Shown here piece by piece: positions 48,856 to 58,156 of a DNA stretch of 64,000 nt. The stretch covers positions 62,001-126,000 of the forward strand of contig RQTK01001006.1 of assembly GCA_003991915.1 (NCBI GenBank), read 5' to 3'. The translations under genes and the position numbers were made by a program. The notes beneath the pieces were generated by a model. It worked only from the letters and a program-made list of their open reading frames with translations. It was not told the origin of the DNA and did not search any database. The DNA is from Elysia chlorotica (lineage: Eukaryota; Mollusca; Gastropoda; Plakobranchidae). Numbering within the stretch: position 1 is the first letter of the stretch; every line of letters begins with the position of its first letter.

Positions 48856-51594
48856 AAGGAATACGCTTGTAAATTATATGGAACACTATTTTCTGCTACA
48901 TTATGCACAGAAACTCTCCATATACATAAAATTCTTACCTTCTCTTCCTCTTCTTTTTCAAGTTGAGTACGCCTGAGACTGTCCCTCTCTCTGATTTCCC
49001 TTCGTTGTTTCTCCACTTTCTCTCCCAGTAGATTAGAATACTCATTGTAGTAGTAGTCTCTCAAACGATACAAATCTCTGACAAGCTTCAGGTAGTGCTT
49101 TAAAGTTTTAAAAAAGGTTACTAAATAAATATCATTCTATGGATAAATTGGCAACTTTTTAAAACCACATTAGTATGTAATAAAATAACATTGCAAAATG
49201 CAGGGGAAAAAAGAATCATAGGCCTACATATGGTAAAAAAAGAGTCACAGGGGTAAGTATTAACTACGTATCTATAGGTATAATATTTTAGCCTAATTTC
49301 ACCTTCAATAAGACTAAAAATTTACTATGGAAGAGCATATAAGGATAAAAATAAAAATAATTGTTCATAAAGATATTTTGGGGGGGTTCTCATTTTGTTC
49401 ATCATTCAACCTTTTCTTTTTAACCTTCCTTACATTTCCTTGAATTTAACGCAGGTGAGAGAGATTTAAAACAGTGATGAAAATTGCATAAATTTGTTAA
49501 CATTAATTTAATTCAAAACTATAGTCTATGCAATAATTATTACAGACTTTCAAGGTGGGTAACGTATCACTCAAAATTTAGCTGTAACCGTTAAAGAGGC
49601 TTTTTTTGGGTGAGTTATAATTAGTTCTTTTTTTTTTTTCTAATAATGGGAGAAATAACACTTCTTGCTATACACTTAATAAAAAGTTTATTAAACAAGG
49701 AAGAAAAAATGTATACCAACAATCCAAGCAATCAATGCACACTTTATTTATATAAATCAGGAGCTCAAGCTAATAAAAAAGCACTTTTTCCCATTTTTCT
49801 CTTTTATTCTTATTATTAAACATTCGATTTTTTTTTTTTAAGTGATGATACTTTCATGGAAGTACAGGTACTTTTTGTTTTAGATTGAACTTACTTCTTC
49901 TTTTTCTTGAGCCCGCATCAAAGCTTTTTCATCTTCATTGTCATCAAAGCTATTAGTTTTCTTCTTGCGTTTTTGGAGTTCTTTTTGCTTTTTTTTCTCT
50001 TCTCCTTTATCCTAATAGAGAACAATTGTGAATTTCTACATTTAGCCACAAAAAGTTAATTTTATCTTAAGATCATCATCACAATGATTTAACAAAGGCA
50101 GTACTAAATGTACATGAATTAATAAGGTTTATAGTGCTTTTGACTATACAATGGACATAGACTCTGTGTTCTGAAATTTTTTTTCTACTTAACACAGTAA
50201 ATAAATAATCTTTCTTTAGACCAAGGAAACGTTATATTATATATATAACAGTTCAGCTTGATTTGACGGTCTGGACAAAAACACTTCCAAGCAGTGTGTG
50301 TAGCATTATTCGAACAAAAACACTACATTATAGATCTAATGCATAATATAGAAAATTTGAACAGAAACCCTAAATACAATACAGAGGCAGAAACACTATT
50401 TATGCATAGAACCACACCCAAAATAAACATTCTTGATGGAGAGTAACACCATGCTTTGGATCATTTTCAATCAAGACATTTTTCTCTACTATATTATGAT
50501 CTCTATTTCAAGCATCAATATTTTGTTATTATCAAATACACTATAGATCTGGATCTATTTCTAAATGGTGGGATAATTTACAGCGTAAAAAGATCTGTGA
50601 AAGAAGTCATGGTTTTGTGTGAGGGCTACTTTGGTTTTCATTCAACAGTAGCAGTCAAAAGTGTAGTAGTTAAATTAACACCACCATTAAAAACTTTATT
50701 GACGCTGAGATAGTTTAAAAGCAAAAAACAGTTCATGGGATATAAAATGTGTGTATTCAATTTCAAGGTGAAAAAAAGAACTAGATTCTACAGTTTTTTT
50801 TTTGTTTTTTTTTAGATAAACAAGTCAAAACCACTACTTACATCTAAATCTACATATAGATCTCTTTGATTTCTATCTATCAACAATTTGGCACTCCTTG
50901 AGTTTTGTGGTCCCTAACCTGTGGGCAATCAAATGGATGGGTTGGCGGAATTCGATTATTAAAATTGAATAAAATGCCAGTCCTGCCAGCTGTATTCCCT
51001 ATCTTTTTGTTATTTGAAAAAAAAAATTAAATTGAATAAAATTATACCTGCCAGCTGTACTCCCTGTCTTTTTGTTGTTATTTTAAAAATTGTATTGGCA
51101 TGATTTGTTTGATTAAAAAAGACATGGAGCGATTCGATTGTATTCAGCTGTTTATTTAAACGCGCATACAATGTAGGCGGGGAAGGGGGTGGGGACGAAC
51201 ATATACGAGCATATAAAATTGATATGTTAAACAACCAACTCAACTCTCTCTCTGTCTCTCTCACACTCATTTGCTCTGTCTGTCTCTCTGTCTCTCTAAG
51301 GGTTGGCTAACACCGATGTAGGCCCTAATAGAATTCCACCTAGTCGCCTATCGAATTCCACCCACCCATTTGATCGCCCACAGGCTAGGGACCACAAAAC
51401 TTAAGGAGTGTCACCAATTCCATTTATTCAGTAAAAGAACTGGTTTAAAAGATACATTCCCTAAATATTTTAATTTTACTTGCCTTCTTTTTTTCCTCAT
51501 AGATTCCATCTTCAAAGCCATAATTTGTAAGAAGTGATGGTAGAGATGGCTGGTTGTAATTTACTGTGGATTTTACTAGAACCGGTTTGTCCAT
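39458..51594 (-). CDS. Unrecognised K/E-rich coiled-coil protein, twelve exons (464 residues)
   Basis: Exons in transcript order: 51594-51484, 50011-49895, 49097-48939, 47295-47166, 46548-46331, 45658-45581, 45206-45141, 44856-44747, 42873-42813, 41892-41684, 40230-40149 and 39511-39458. All join in phase and end in TGA. The N-terminus begins MDKPVLVKSTVNYNQPSLPS. Residues 34-129 are very rich in lysine, glutamate and arginine (EEKKKDKGEEKKKQKE; LEKEEEEK) and likely form a coiled coil, around HYLKLVRDLYRLRDYYYNEY. Residues 130-172 hold KLKTPSDYSKF. The middle is serine-rich, residues 294-330 are a second basic helix, 390-420 are serine/glutamine-rich, and the end is WNNYLRAGK. No signal peptide or membrane segment is visible. 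I do not recognise the family. The promoter carries an X-box-like site, which suggests a ciliary or sperm-tail protein; that is inference. Confidence 0.85.
40149..40230 (-). CDS. Coiled-coil gene, exon 11
   Basis: Acceptor AATTTTCAG, donor GTAAGA. Encodes MLPEIEAKSVPPLPLT and EITEECSIV. Confidence 0.82.
40231..41683. other. Coiled-coil gene intron
   Basis: AT-rich. A frame at 40724-41044 has no recognisable product. It also carries a GA tract at 41347-41382. Confidence 0.4.
41347..41382. repeat. GA microsatellite
   Basis: About 17 GA units in an intron. Confidence 0.95.
41684..41892 (-). CDS. Coiled-coil gene, exon 10
   Basis: Acceptor TTACTGCAG, donor GTATGC. Encodes IADHHWMTAYGLHEVEPQEE and a serine/glutamine-rich stretch (SRQSSASSAGRSSKSQGG). 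Confidence 0.85.
42190..42318 (-). repeat. tRNA-derived SINE
   Basis: On the - strand, AAGTGGCTCAGCCAGTAGGG (A box) is followed by CCAGGTTCAACATCC (B box) with tRNA-like spacing. It lies in an intron of the coiled-coil gene. Confidence 0.6.
42813..42873 (-). CDS. Coiled-coil gene, exon 9
   Basis: Acceptor GCTGCAG, donor GTAAGC. Encodes ILDQHEDMDMIINGPDLCDV. Confidence 0.85.
42927..43078. repeat. 31-bp minisatellite, left part
   Basis: Five units of period 31 built on ATCAGTAAGGGAATAGATCT plus ACTATAACAGT. The fifth is interrupted by the LTR-type fossil. Confidence 0.9.
43079..44350 (+). mobile_element. Ty3/gypsy-type LTR retroelement fossil
   Basis: The insertion begins TGTTGA and ends TCAACA and is flanked by the 5-base duplication ATAAC (43074-43078 and 44351-44355), which fixes its limits. 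At about 43150-43383 there is a gag-like part (DPFDKFVTELGTQAKQC). At about 43800-44190 there is a pol part resembling the start of a Ty3/gypsy reverse transcriptase (PTDWVGQMTLMEKSNGELRI; RLPFGLNVSS). At 1.27 kb it is far shorter than a whole element and has no obvious pair of LTRs. It is broken many times, so an old relic. It lies antisense in an intron of the coiled-coil gene. Confidence 0.8.
44351..44455. repeat. 31-bp minisatellite, right part
   Basis: After the repeated ATAAC the interrupted unit resumes, followed by three more 31-base units (from 44359, 44390 and 44421). Confidence 0.9.
44747..44856 (-). CDS. Coiled-coil gene, exon 8
   Basis: Acceptor TTTTTCAG, donor GTAACT. Encodes VRQETELRAREKQRKKAIRT and YTKMYQLAMSNAAVSN, a basic helix. 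Confidence 0.87.
45141..45206 (-). CDS. Coiled-coil gene, exon 7
   Basis: Acceptor CAATGACAG, donor GTAAGA. Encodes LEMPKLHCFTMDLAKKPPDP then EE; phase 0 on both sides. Confidence 0.83.
45581..45658 (-). CDS. Coiled-coil gene, exon 6
   Basis: Acceptor CTTTTTAG, donor GTACTA. Encodes QKRRSVQHRKKSLVDNQSDL then DKRFPK; phase 0 on both sides. Confidence 0.83.
45732..45806 (-). pseudogene. Partial copy of exon 4, possible cassette exon
   Basis: On the - strand after CTCTAG it reads ITGLEDKLCREGKLKTPSDY, nearly identical to the start of exon 4 (IIGLEDKLRREGKLKTPSDY), then IKIPL before a GTAAAA donor-like site. The 75-base frame is open, phase 0 at both ends, and lies between exons 5 and 6, which also meet in phase 0. 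It could be included without breaking the frame. It may equally be a dead duplicate. Confidence 0.55.
46331..46548 (-). CDS. Coiled-coil gene, exon 5
   Basis: Acceptor TCGCTAG, donor GTAAGT. Encodes LHSYPSSSTADHASNYSQAE, then FFSMVPKCVVEEPGHRSLSR and RPEHWAITQQYPALYK. Confidence 0.87.
46549..47165. other. Coiled-coil gene intron, nothing recognised
   Basis: AT-rich sequence. Confidence 0.4.
47166..47295 (-). CDS. Coiled-coil gene, exon 4
   Basis: Acceptor CTTCTCTAG, donor GTGGGC. Encodes IIGLEDKLRREGKLKTPSDY, then SKFREDMEEPTTFYKTFKVK. Leaves in phase 1, matching exon 5. Confidence 0.85.
47557..47690 (+). mobile_element. LINE C-terminal tail
   Basis: A 41-codon + frame reads GQAHTYIDELKQQTGIPWEN, then LACELEEREIWIKIVI and a stop. 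This matches the 'TYIDxLKxDTGI...MxDRxxWKxIV' ending of many LINE polyproteins. The rest of the element is missing or too decayed to see. It is antisense in an intron of the coiled-coil gene. Confidence 0.65.
47700..48810. other. Coiled-coil gene intron, nothing recognised
   Basis: AT-rich sequence; the frame at 48004-48276 is unsupported. Confidence 0.4.
48815..48852. repeat. TA microsatellite
   Basis: About 19 TA units, roughly 90 bases beyond the donor of exon 3. Confidence 0.95.
48939..49097 (-). CDS. Coiled-coil gene, exon 3
   Basis: Acceptor AACTTTAAAG is unusual in lacking a clean pyrimidine tract. Donor GTAAGA. Encodes HYLKLVRDLYRLRDYYYNEY, SNLLGEKVEKQRREIRERDS, then LRRTQLEKEEEEK, the core of the coiled coil. 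Confidence 0.87.
49098..49894. other. Coiled-coil gene intron, nothing recognised
   Basis: AT-rich sequence with T runs. Confidence 0.4.
49895..50011 (-). CDS. Coiled-coil gene, exon 2
   Basis: Acceptor TCTATTAG, donor GTAAGT. Encodes DKGEEKKKQKELQKRKKKTN, then SFDDNEDEKALMRAQEKEE. Confidence 0.87.
50012..50880. other. Coiled-coil gene intron 1, nothing recognised
   Basis: AT-rich; the frame at 50456-50713 is unsupported. Confidence 0.4.
50884..51420. mobile_element. Foldback / MITE-like element
   Basis: About 70-base terminal inverted repeats: GCACTCCTTGAGTTTTGTGG at 50891 is matched in reverse by CCACAAAACTTAAGGAGTGT near 51392-51411. Both arms continue through GGTCCCTA, CCTGTGGGC, ATCAAATGG and GGAATTCGAT. 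No transposase frame lies between. Inside is a direct duplication of about 65 bases (50961-51027 and 51028-51090, both with CCTGCCAGCTGTA). It lies about 60 bases from coding exon 1. A clear target duplication is not seen. Confidence 0.75.
51484..51594 (-). CDS. Coiled-coil gene, exon 1 (GC donor)
   Basis: The ATG is at 51594 and 37 codons follow (MDKPVLVKSTVNYNQPSLPS, then LLTNYGFEDGIYEEKKK). The only junction that keeps phase with exon 2 uses AAG followed by GCAAGT, a GC-AG intron. The GT four bases later would leave the wrong phase. Confidence 0.83.
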
Positions 51595-51725
51595 TGCAAT
51601 GATATGATAAGAATATGATTAAAATAACGTATAAAACTAGCAAGTGAACTCAGTGTGTCAAACAATCTCTACTGCTTAGGTTGAGAAAGCCTGCAAACCA
51701 ATTACTTCACTATTTTTGTAGGGAA

Positions 51726-51758
51726 GCCGCCATTTTGACGCCGCGTTACCATGGCAGC
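51726..51758 (-). promoter_or_regulatory. YY1-like site and RFX X-box-like palindrome
   Basis: GCCGCCATTTTG (51726-51737) matches the YY1 core CCGCCATNTT. GTTACCATGGCAGC (51745-51758) differs at one base from the RFX X-box consensus GTNRCC-N0-3-RGYAAC. Both sit 130-165 bases upstream of the coiled-coil gene's ATG, the usual distance for ciliary X-boxes. Confidence 0.5.
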
Positions 51759-51759
51759 A

Positions 51760-53984
51760 AGCCACATGAATGGTGGATTGGAATTGATAATTTTGTTTTA
51801 TCAGCTCATTCGTTGAGCGATTCTTTCTCTGAGAACTACTCTACAACTTTAAACGGAATCATCTTACATTAATTTAGTTCAGCATTTTTTATTGGGCTAT
51901 GTGTTAGCAATATTAATATTATAATTGAACATTGCTGTAATGCCAGTCTAATTAAAAAGGGTAAAATTACGGTGCGCGAGTATACTATTAGTAAGTAGGC
52001 CTACATAATTATAATTATTGCATCGGTAATTTCTAGGGTTCCCCTATTTCTACTGTGATGCAATTCTGGCCCCCGTGCTCCAAACAAAACTGGAGCTGAA
52101 AAGGGATATGAAAATGAAAAAAAAACGTTCATGATTGTTAGGTTCTCTCTTTATGAATCCAGTGATCTGAAAAGAATTTGGAGCCGATCGGACCGTAAAC
52201 AATAAGAAATCCCAACCTCCTTCCTACAAAACGTAATATTAAATGTGTCTTGCGCCTACGTGTTAATAGGGACACACAAGTTGAGTGTGATGATTTCATA
52301 CAATATTTTGTTTGTATCCACAACAGTTCTGTCGGATATTGGTGGCAACGATTTTAATGGCATAGACCACAAACTCCATACCACACACACACACACACAG
52401 ATATATGTGAGCTGCTTTCGCCACCATGACTCAATAGCACAGTTACCGGTATCTCTCGCCATCATGGATTCTTCTGATGAAGATGCACCATAGATGTATA
52501 TAAAAAAGGGTAACTATAATATATCTATGAAATGCATTGATTATGTTAACAATTATAAGATAGAAAAAATAGCACGTCATGTGGTACCGAGAATACTTTT
52601 TTCTTATTGAGAACTGAAAGAGGAGAGTTCAAAGATCTTTCTGCTCCTTGATGACACGTAAAGATCATTTAAGATGTCTATAATCCTCCCACACTTGCTT
52701 CCTGCACAGATATCTGTATTAATAATATTATGATAATCTGGGTGCTTGGGGTCCCAAATTAAGGGCAGGTCCTGTACATATTATTCAATCACTTTCTTAC
52801 TGCAGTCTTCCATGCTGGTAGAATAACGGTCTTTGATAGAACAGCGCACACATGCGACACACACCTCACAAGAAACTTGCAATGCTGCAATGCACCACAC
52901 GCAAATGTTTACCAGTGTGAGGTGTGGCCTATTGAGGGTAGTACTCTAAATTAATAGTTGTGTTCATTGTCGTTTCACGCGTGTGAAGGGTGTGGCCTAT
53001 GGAGAGTCGGCCTTAATGTCATCAAAGTATACTAGACTACTGTCGTTCGTTAAACCAAGCAACGTTTTTTCCTCATTTTCTTCATGTTTGTCCACACATG
53101 GCTTTTTTCTTATACATCTTTTTTTTTTTCATTCTGGCCTAGTGATAATTTTTTTATTCAAGACTTTTTGTTTTCTGCGTTTTTATTTTTATCTATCTTC
53201 TCCTTTTTTCTTCTAAGGGGTTTGTTGTATAATGCTCGTGCACTGTTGAATAATTCGGAGTTAAATACATTGCCGTCAGTTTTTTTGTTTTTTTTAGAGG
53301 TTGTGTGAATTTTTGCCTGGGCCATTTTCATTTCGACTTCAAACCCTAATTTTGATGTGAACTATCCATACAAGTACTTTACAGCTTTTTAACTTTACCC
53401 AATAATATACATGTAATTTTAGAATTTTTTTTAACTTACCAGAAGAATAAAAAAAGAAACAAAAACCTAACACTATACAGTAGTTGTACAGAATCTATTG
53501 GAGAGGGAAATTTAAACCTTGCGGATTTATAGGAAACTTTGACTAGCTGAAACCTGTGAACTTGTGGATTATATTATCTACTTTGCAAATGAAGAGATTT
53601 AAAATGTATAGAGATAGTAATCAAAGGACAAGATGTGGACAGACTTTGAAGTAGAAAGAAACAAAATAAAATACTTGATTATTATGTAGGACAGCATCTT
53701 TATTGCAGGTTTATGACATAAAAACAAGGTTTAATATGCCACTAATATAAGAAGTACATGAGTAATACATTACAAAGAACAGATTCACAACTTGGGTGGC
53801 AAATAGTTTATATGCAGAGTTCCCTTCATTTGTTTATTCACCAATAATTGAGGAATCAGTTGCATAAGTTGTAAAAATCGTTTACCAGATTGGAAAAATG
53901 CTCATCATTTAAAGCTTTTTGTAGCCATGCCATCATCTTCCTTTGAAAATTAGGCCCTAGCTACATTCACAGATGACAAAGTAT
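51760..53984. other. Intergenic DNA, nothing recognised
   Basis: Lies upstream of the coiled-coil gene. A short CA run is at 52381-52399. No supported gene. Confidence 0.4.
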
Positions 53985-54135
53985 GCGGTCTTGGTATAAA
54001 CAACCCAAGCAACACATGCCAGACAAAGCATGTGATACCAGGATCAAGGTCGACAGTCAGCAGCGAACCGCTCTTCGCACATTCACGTGAAGCTAGATTC
54101 TGACTAACCAGCTATCTAGGTCAAAGCTTGCCCAG
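53985..54135 (-). repeat. Possible tRNA-derived SINE
   Basis: On the - strand GATAGCTGGTTAGTCAG (A-box-like) is followed by GAGCGGTTCGCTG (B-box-like), then a GC-richer body unlike its surroundings. Confidence 0.4.
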
Positions 54136-57100
54136 TGGTTACATGCAGAGCTAAATTTTCAAATATTTCAAACACTAAGCTTATTTCATAAATCATTTTT
54201 ATTGTGACCTTATTTTATTACTATCTGAGACTAATTTAATATGCTACTTGGGTCTATACTTATAAAGACATTTTAGAAAAAAAGTGTGTTTACAGTTTTG
54301 AATCCAGAGCCTGTAAACAATGGCAGGCCTCCAACACAGACCATCACAGATCAAATTTTGCCTCCCTGTCGCAAAACACAGATTGTCGGTCCGTCAACAG
54401 AAGCTGTTATCCGTCGTGCAACATCCTGTGTATCTCGAGGAACGAAAAATCACTAAAATTGGATCTCTGCATATTGCCTGTGTCTAACTGGGATGGATGT
54501 ATGAGTTGGTACTGTCGCTCCCTTAATTTACCTAAAAATGCAGTATTTCGAATAGGGAGAGATCTCCTATTTTCTTTTTTTTTAATCACTGAAGGTGGGT
54601 TTCACGCAGGAATCAGAAAAAAATTAATATTTTAATATCATTAAATTAAATAAAACTCTTTATGCATTTAAAAACAGACACACACAAAATGAATGACATT
54701 TTCTTCTGATGAACATACTGTGTATTATGCAACCTGTAGTGTAAAATGGAAATGTCAGAAGCTAATAAACCTAGGCAGCATTTCAAACATGTGAACAATT
54801 TGGAGATATTTCAGGTTATTTCTGAATAACGAAAGAGCAGATCACATTCTCGGTCTAAAAAGACAAAACCAAACATATTTTTATGGTTAACTATTAACAA
54901 CAAAAAAGATGCAGTAATGAGAGGCGGATAAACAATTTGGGCAAAACAATATGGCTAAACAGTGAGACTGAAGACTTCAACAAAGTTAGTTTATTATATG
55001 TGTATGCAGTAAAAAATATAATATAATGAATTTTTATCTATTTTTGAACAGATTTTTGAGAAATTAATGTCGTGATTTTGTTGTTTTTCAATTTGAAAAA
55101 AATGATTACTCTTATATAAATAAAATCCCCCCCAAAAAACATATTATCAAAGGGAGTATATCCTTTAATACTTTTAGACATCATATGCGATTTAGATTCT
55201 AACTTGAATGTTTAAATATATAAATGGACTCATACTTTTAACCAGGGAAACTATCTTGAACTTCAAAATTCTTTCACTCTTCTTTAAAGTGTTTTTTTTC
55301 TTTATTCTTTAGTATCATTTTCTATGGCAGGATTAATCAAACTTGGCTAGGTATAGGCACAATGCCTACAATGTTCCAAAAATAAATATAGTATAAAAAC
55401 TAACATTTACCCTTGTTGATTACTTAAGCAAATTATCTAAAATACAATCTTTGTGGTTCGTGTTCAAAAGCCATCATAAATACAGACAAGATTTTCTTTT
55501 AACAATAACTCCAAAAAGTGGGGGCAATGTGAAGTGAATAGAACACCATTAAATGCATCATTTAAAAGGAAAATACAATAACTTTTGACACAACAATTTT
55601 AAAAAGTTTAAATTATGTCATTGGCAGTGATGAGACAAGTGGATAAACTGAGAATGGCACAAGTACAAAGAGTGGTAATATCACGAGCGTCAAACAAGCT
55701 AGGGTGCTATTTAAACTAAAAAAGATGGATGCTAGATGGAGTATTCTTATTTCAATTCTAATAGGCTAATTCACAATGAATCGCATTTATTACAGATAGA
55801 TCTAGATTTTAGGAGACAGTACTGCTCCAAGCAAAAATCTGACTATACAAACATAAAATGTTTCCATAACAAGGCCCAAGACAGCAAGCTTAATTTTAAT
55901 GTGCTTTAGAAGTAGATTATTTGCACTATGACTGCAACTTTTCTTTGGACCTTACACTTAACTTTATTATGTTTAGTTTTTCTTTTTTACTATGACGAAA
56001 CATGGGCTTTCATTAGTAAAGGTTATTTTTGTTCTTTTAAAATCATATCACATCTATAAATAACTTTGGTGATTCATTTTAGGTTTCAAGGATTAAAGTT
56101 CAGTTTGCTCATCCTATGAGTCCAATTATGAAGACTTGGAAAGTCTTTAGTCATTAAAGGTAATGGCATTTGCATAGTCATATATTTTATGAGACTAAGT
56201 AAAGAGGCTAGTCTGAATATTCACATAGCTGTACTAAATACTAAGTTTCTAATCATTAACGTTATGATCAACAAGGTTGAAAAAAACATTTACATTGACT
56301 AGGTCACCTAAGAAAAGCTTAATTTAGTCTTCTACACAAAAAGGGGTGAATGCAAACATTTCTAAATCAATTTTCACTATAAAAAAAATGTCCAGCTAAA
56401 CCAAAGTTTGATTTGAATGAGGTGATGGGTGACATGGTTATCTATGGGTAAAAGTGCCTTTAGCAGATTGTTTGGGTCAAGTTAATAGAACTATGTCACA
56501 AAAAATTCCAATGGCACAAACAAAATGTTTTTTTAACCAGCCAATATCACCAATCTATTTTTGTAAACATACCAAAAATGTTAGTGTGGTCTATTAAATG
56601 AAAATTCAGCTTATAGAAGGACAGATTTAAGATTAACAAAACACAACCTCATCATGAATGATGCAAGCTAGTAGCTTTAATTTTTTAATCATTTAATACT
56701 TTTGCCCGCAGTTTTGACATTGTTTAAGTTATATGCAGGTTAGGAAAAGATTAAATCAAGAGCTCTGAAATACTCTCAAAACTGGCTGTTCCCTTAGCCA
56801 CAAAACACTTACGAATTAAAGCCTTTAAGAGGCCAGCATAACAAACAAAACAGTTGCAGTACAACACTGATATACAGTACTTGAGATATCGATACAACAT
56901 CAATATTGATCAATTGTTTTTTTCCCCTTATTTTGTTTGTGGCGGGTTTGCTTTCCTTTAGATCATTTTAAATTTTTGGACACCATATCAATAATAGGTT
57001 TGGATCTACCTAGCCTACCGTGAAAACAATTTGTATGAACAGACCAAATTATTTAAATTCAAATTAAACTAAAGGCATAACAATTTGAAAATTTGGGAAA

Positions 57101-58111
57101 CAAAAACACCCAAACATGCAATTTTTGTAACTATCTCTTATTATTGATGGTATAATTGACATTTGATTGGTAGAAAACTGACATTAAAATCCATTAAAAA
57201 AACATCCACTGTGCAATAACGGTTGAAAACAGAGCAGGGGAATGGCACCAAAGCATTTATGGAAATTTATAATGAGAAATATTTCTAAAGAGGATTGGTT
57301 TTTGTGAGACAAATACACAGAATAACACAACATTAATTTAAATATTTGCCTATTTTTAATTATCGTGGTGGTATTTCTAATTTTCAGATGTAATCAGCAA
57401 ACTAAAGTAAAAATCCAAAGCACCTTTATTATAATTGATGAAACTAACTAAGAACATAACAAAAACATTTACAAAGTCTTGCTTACATCAAAAGTTTAAT
57501 TATGCCTTAAGCTTCAGAACTTTATAACATTAAATCTATTCACATGATTGCCTCCAGGATGTCCATTATTTTTTTTTTTTATGTTGCCTTTACTTGATTT
57601 CCTGCTAATAGTCTTTAAAAAGTGTAGAGAATAAAATATGTTTGCTAAAATATAGAGCTCCTATTCATTTTATCATAAAATAGAACTATTAAAAAATGAA
57701 GAAAAAAAAAAAAAAGAAAAAAAGCTGTTTTTTTTACTATGAACATAAAACTAAAATAATGTGCACTGTGCTTAGTCAATTTGTCAAACAAAGCTAAGGT
57801 ATAAGCATACCATTTTACAAGAGCTCATATAATCTTTATGAAAGAAGTATCACTTATTTCATAACTTTTCTAACAATGTTATACAATGATGTTTTAATGA
57901 AAATGCGCTTTGAAATGTTTAATATCTTGCACAGGTCAGAATAACATTTAAAAAAGGATAAAATATAAAATGATAAAAACATCACAGCATGTTAAAACAT
58001 AGGTAAAAAGGACCTTAAACACAAAGATTGGCAAAAGTGTCCTTTTCTTTTCAATCACAAAAGTTACATGCTTGGTTCCAAGCTTAACTTTGTCCACATA
58101 CTCCAGTTGAA
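54136..58111. other. Downstream flank or long 3' UTR of SLC30A9
   Basis: Four kilobases of AT-rich DNA without open frames, following the SLC30A9 stop codon on the - strand. Several TTTATT (AATAAA on the - strand) occur, for example near 57424, 55299 and 53698, so the transcript end is not fixed. Confidence 0.4.
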
Positions 58112-58156
58112 TCATAAAGCTTCAAGGTCCACATGTCGGATCTCAGGATGTTTGGT
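58112..58156 (-). CDS. SLC30A9: SLC30A9 last exon
   Basis: Acceptor TTTTACAG; encodes TKHPEIRHVDLEAL and TGA, the conserved end of the family. Confidence 0.92.
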   Translation of the reverse strand, partial: TKHPEIRHVDLEAL

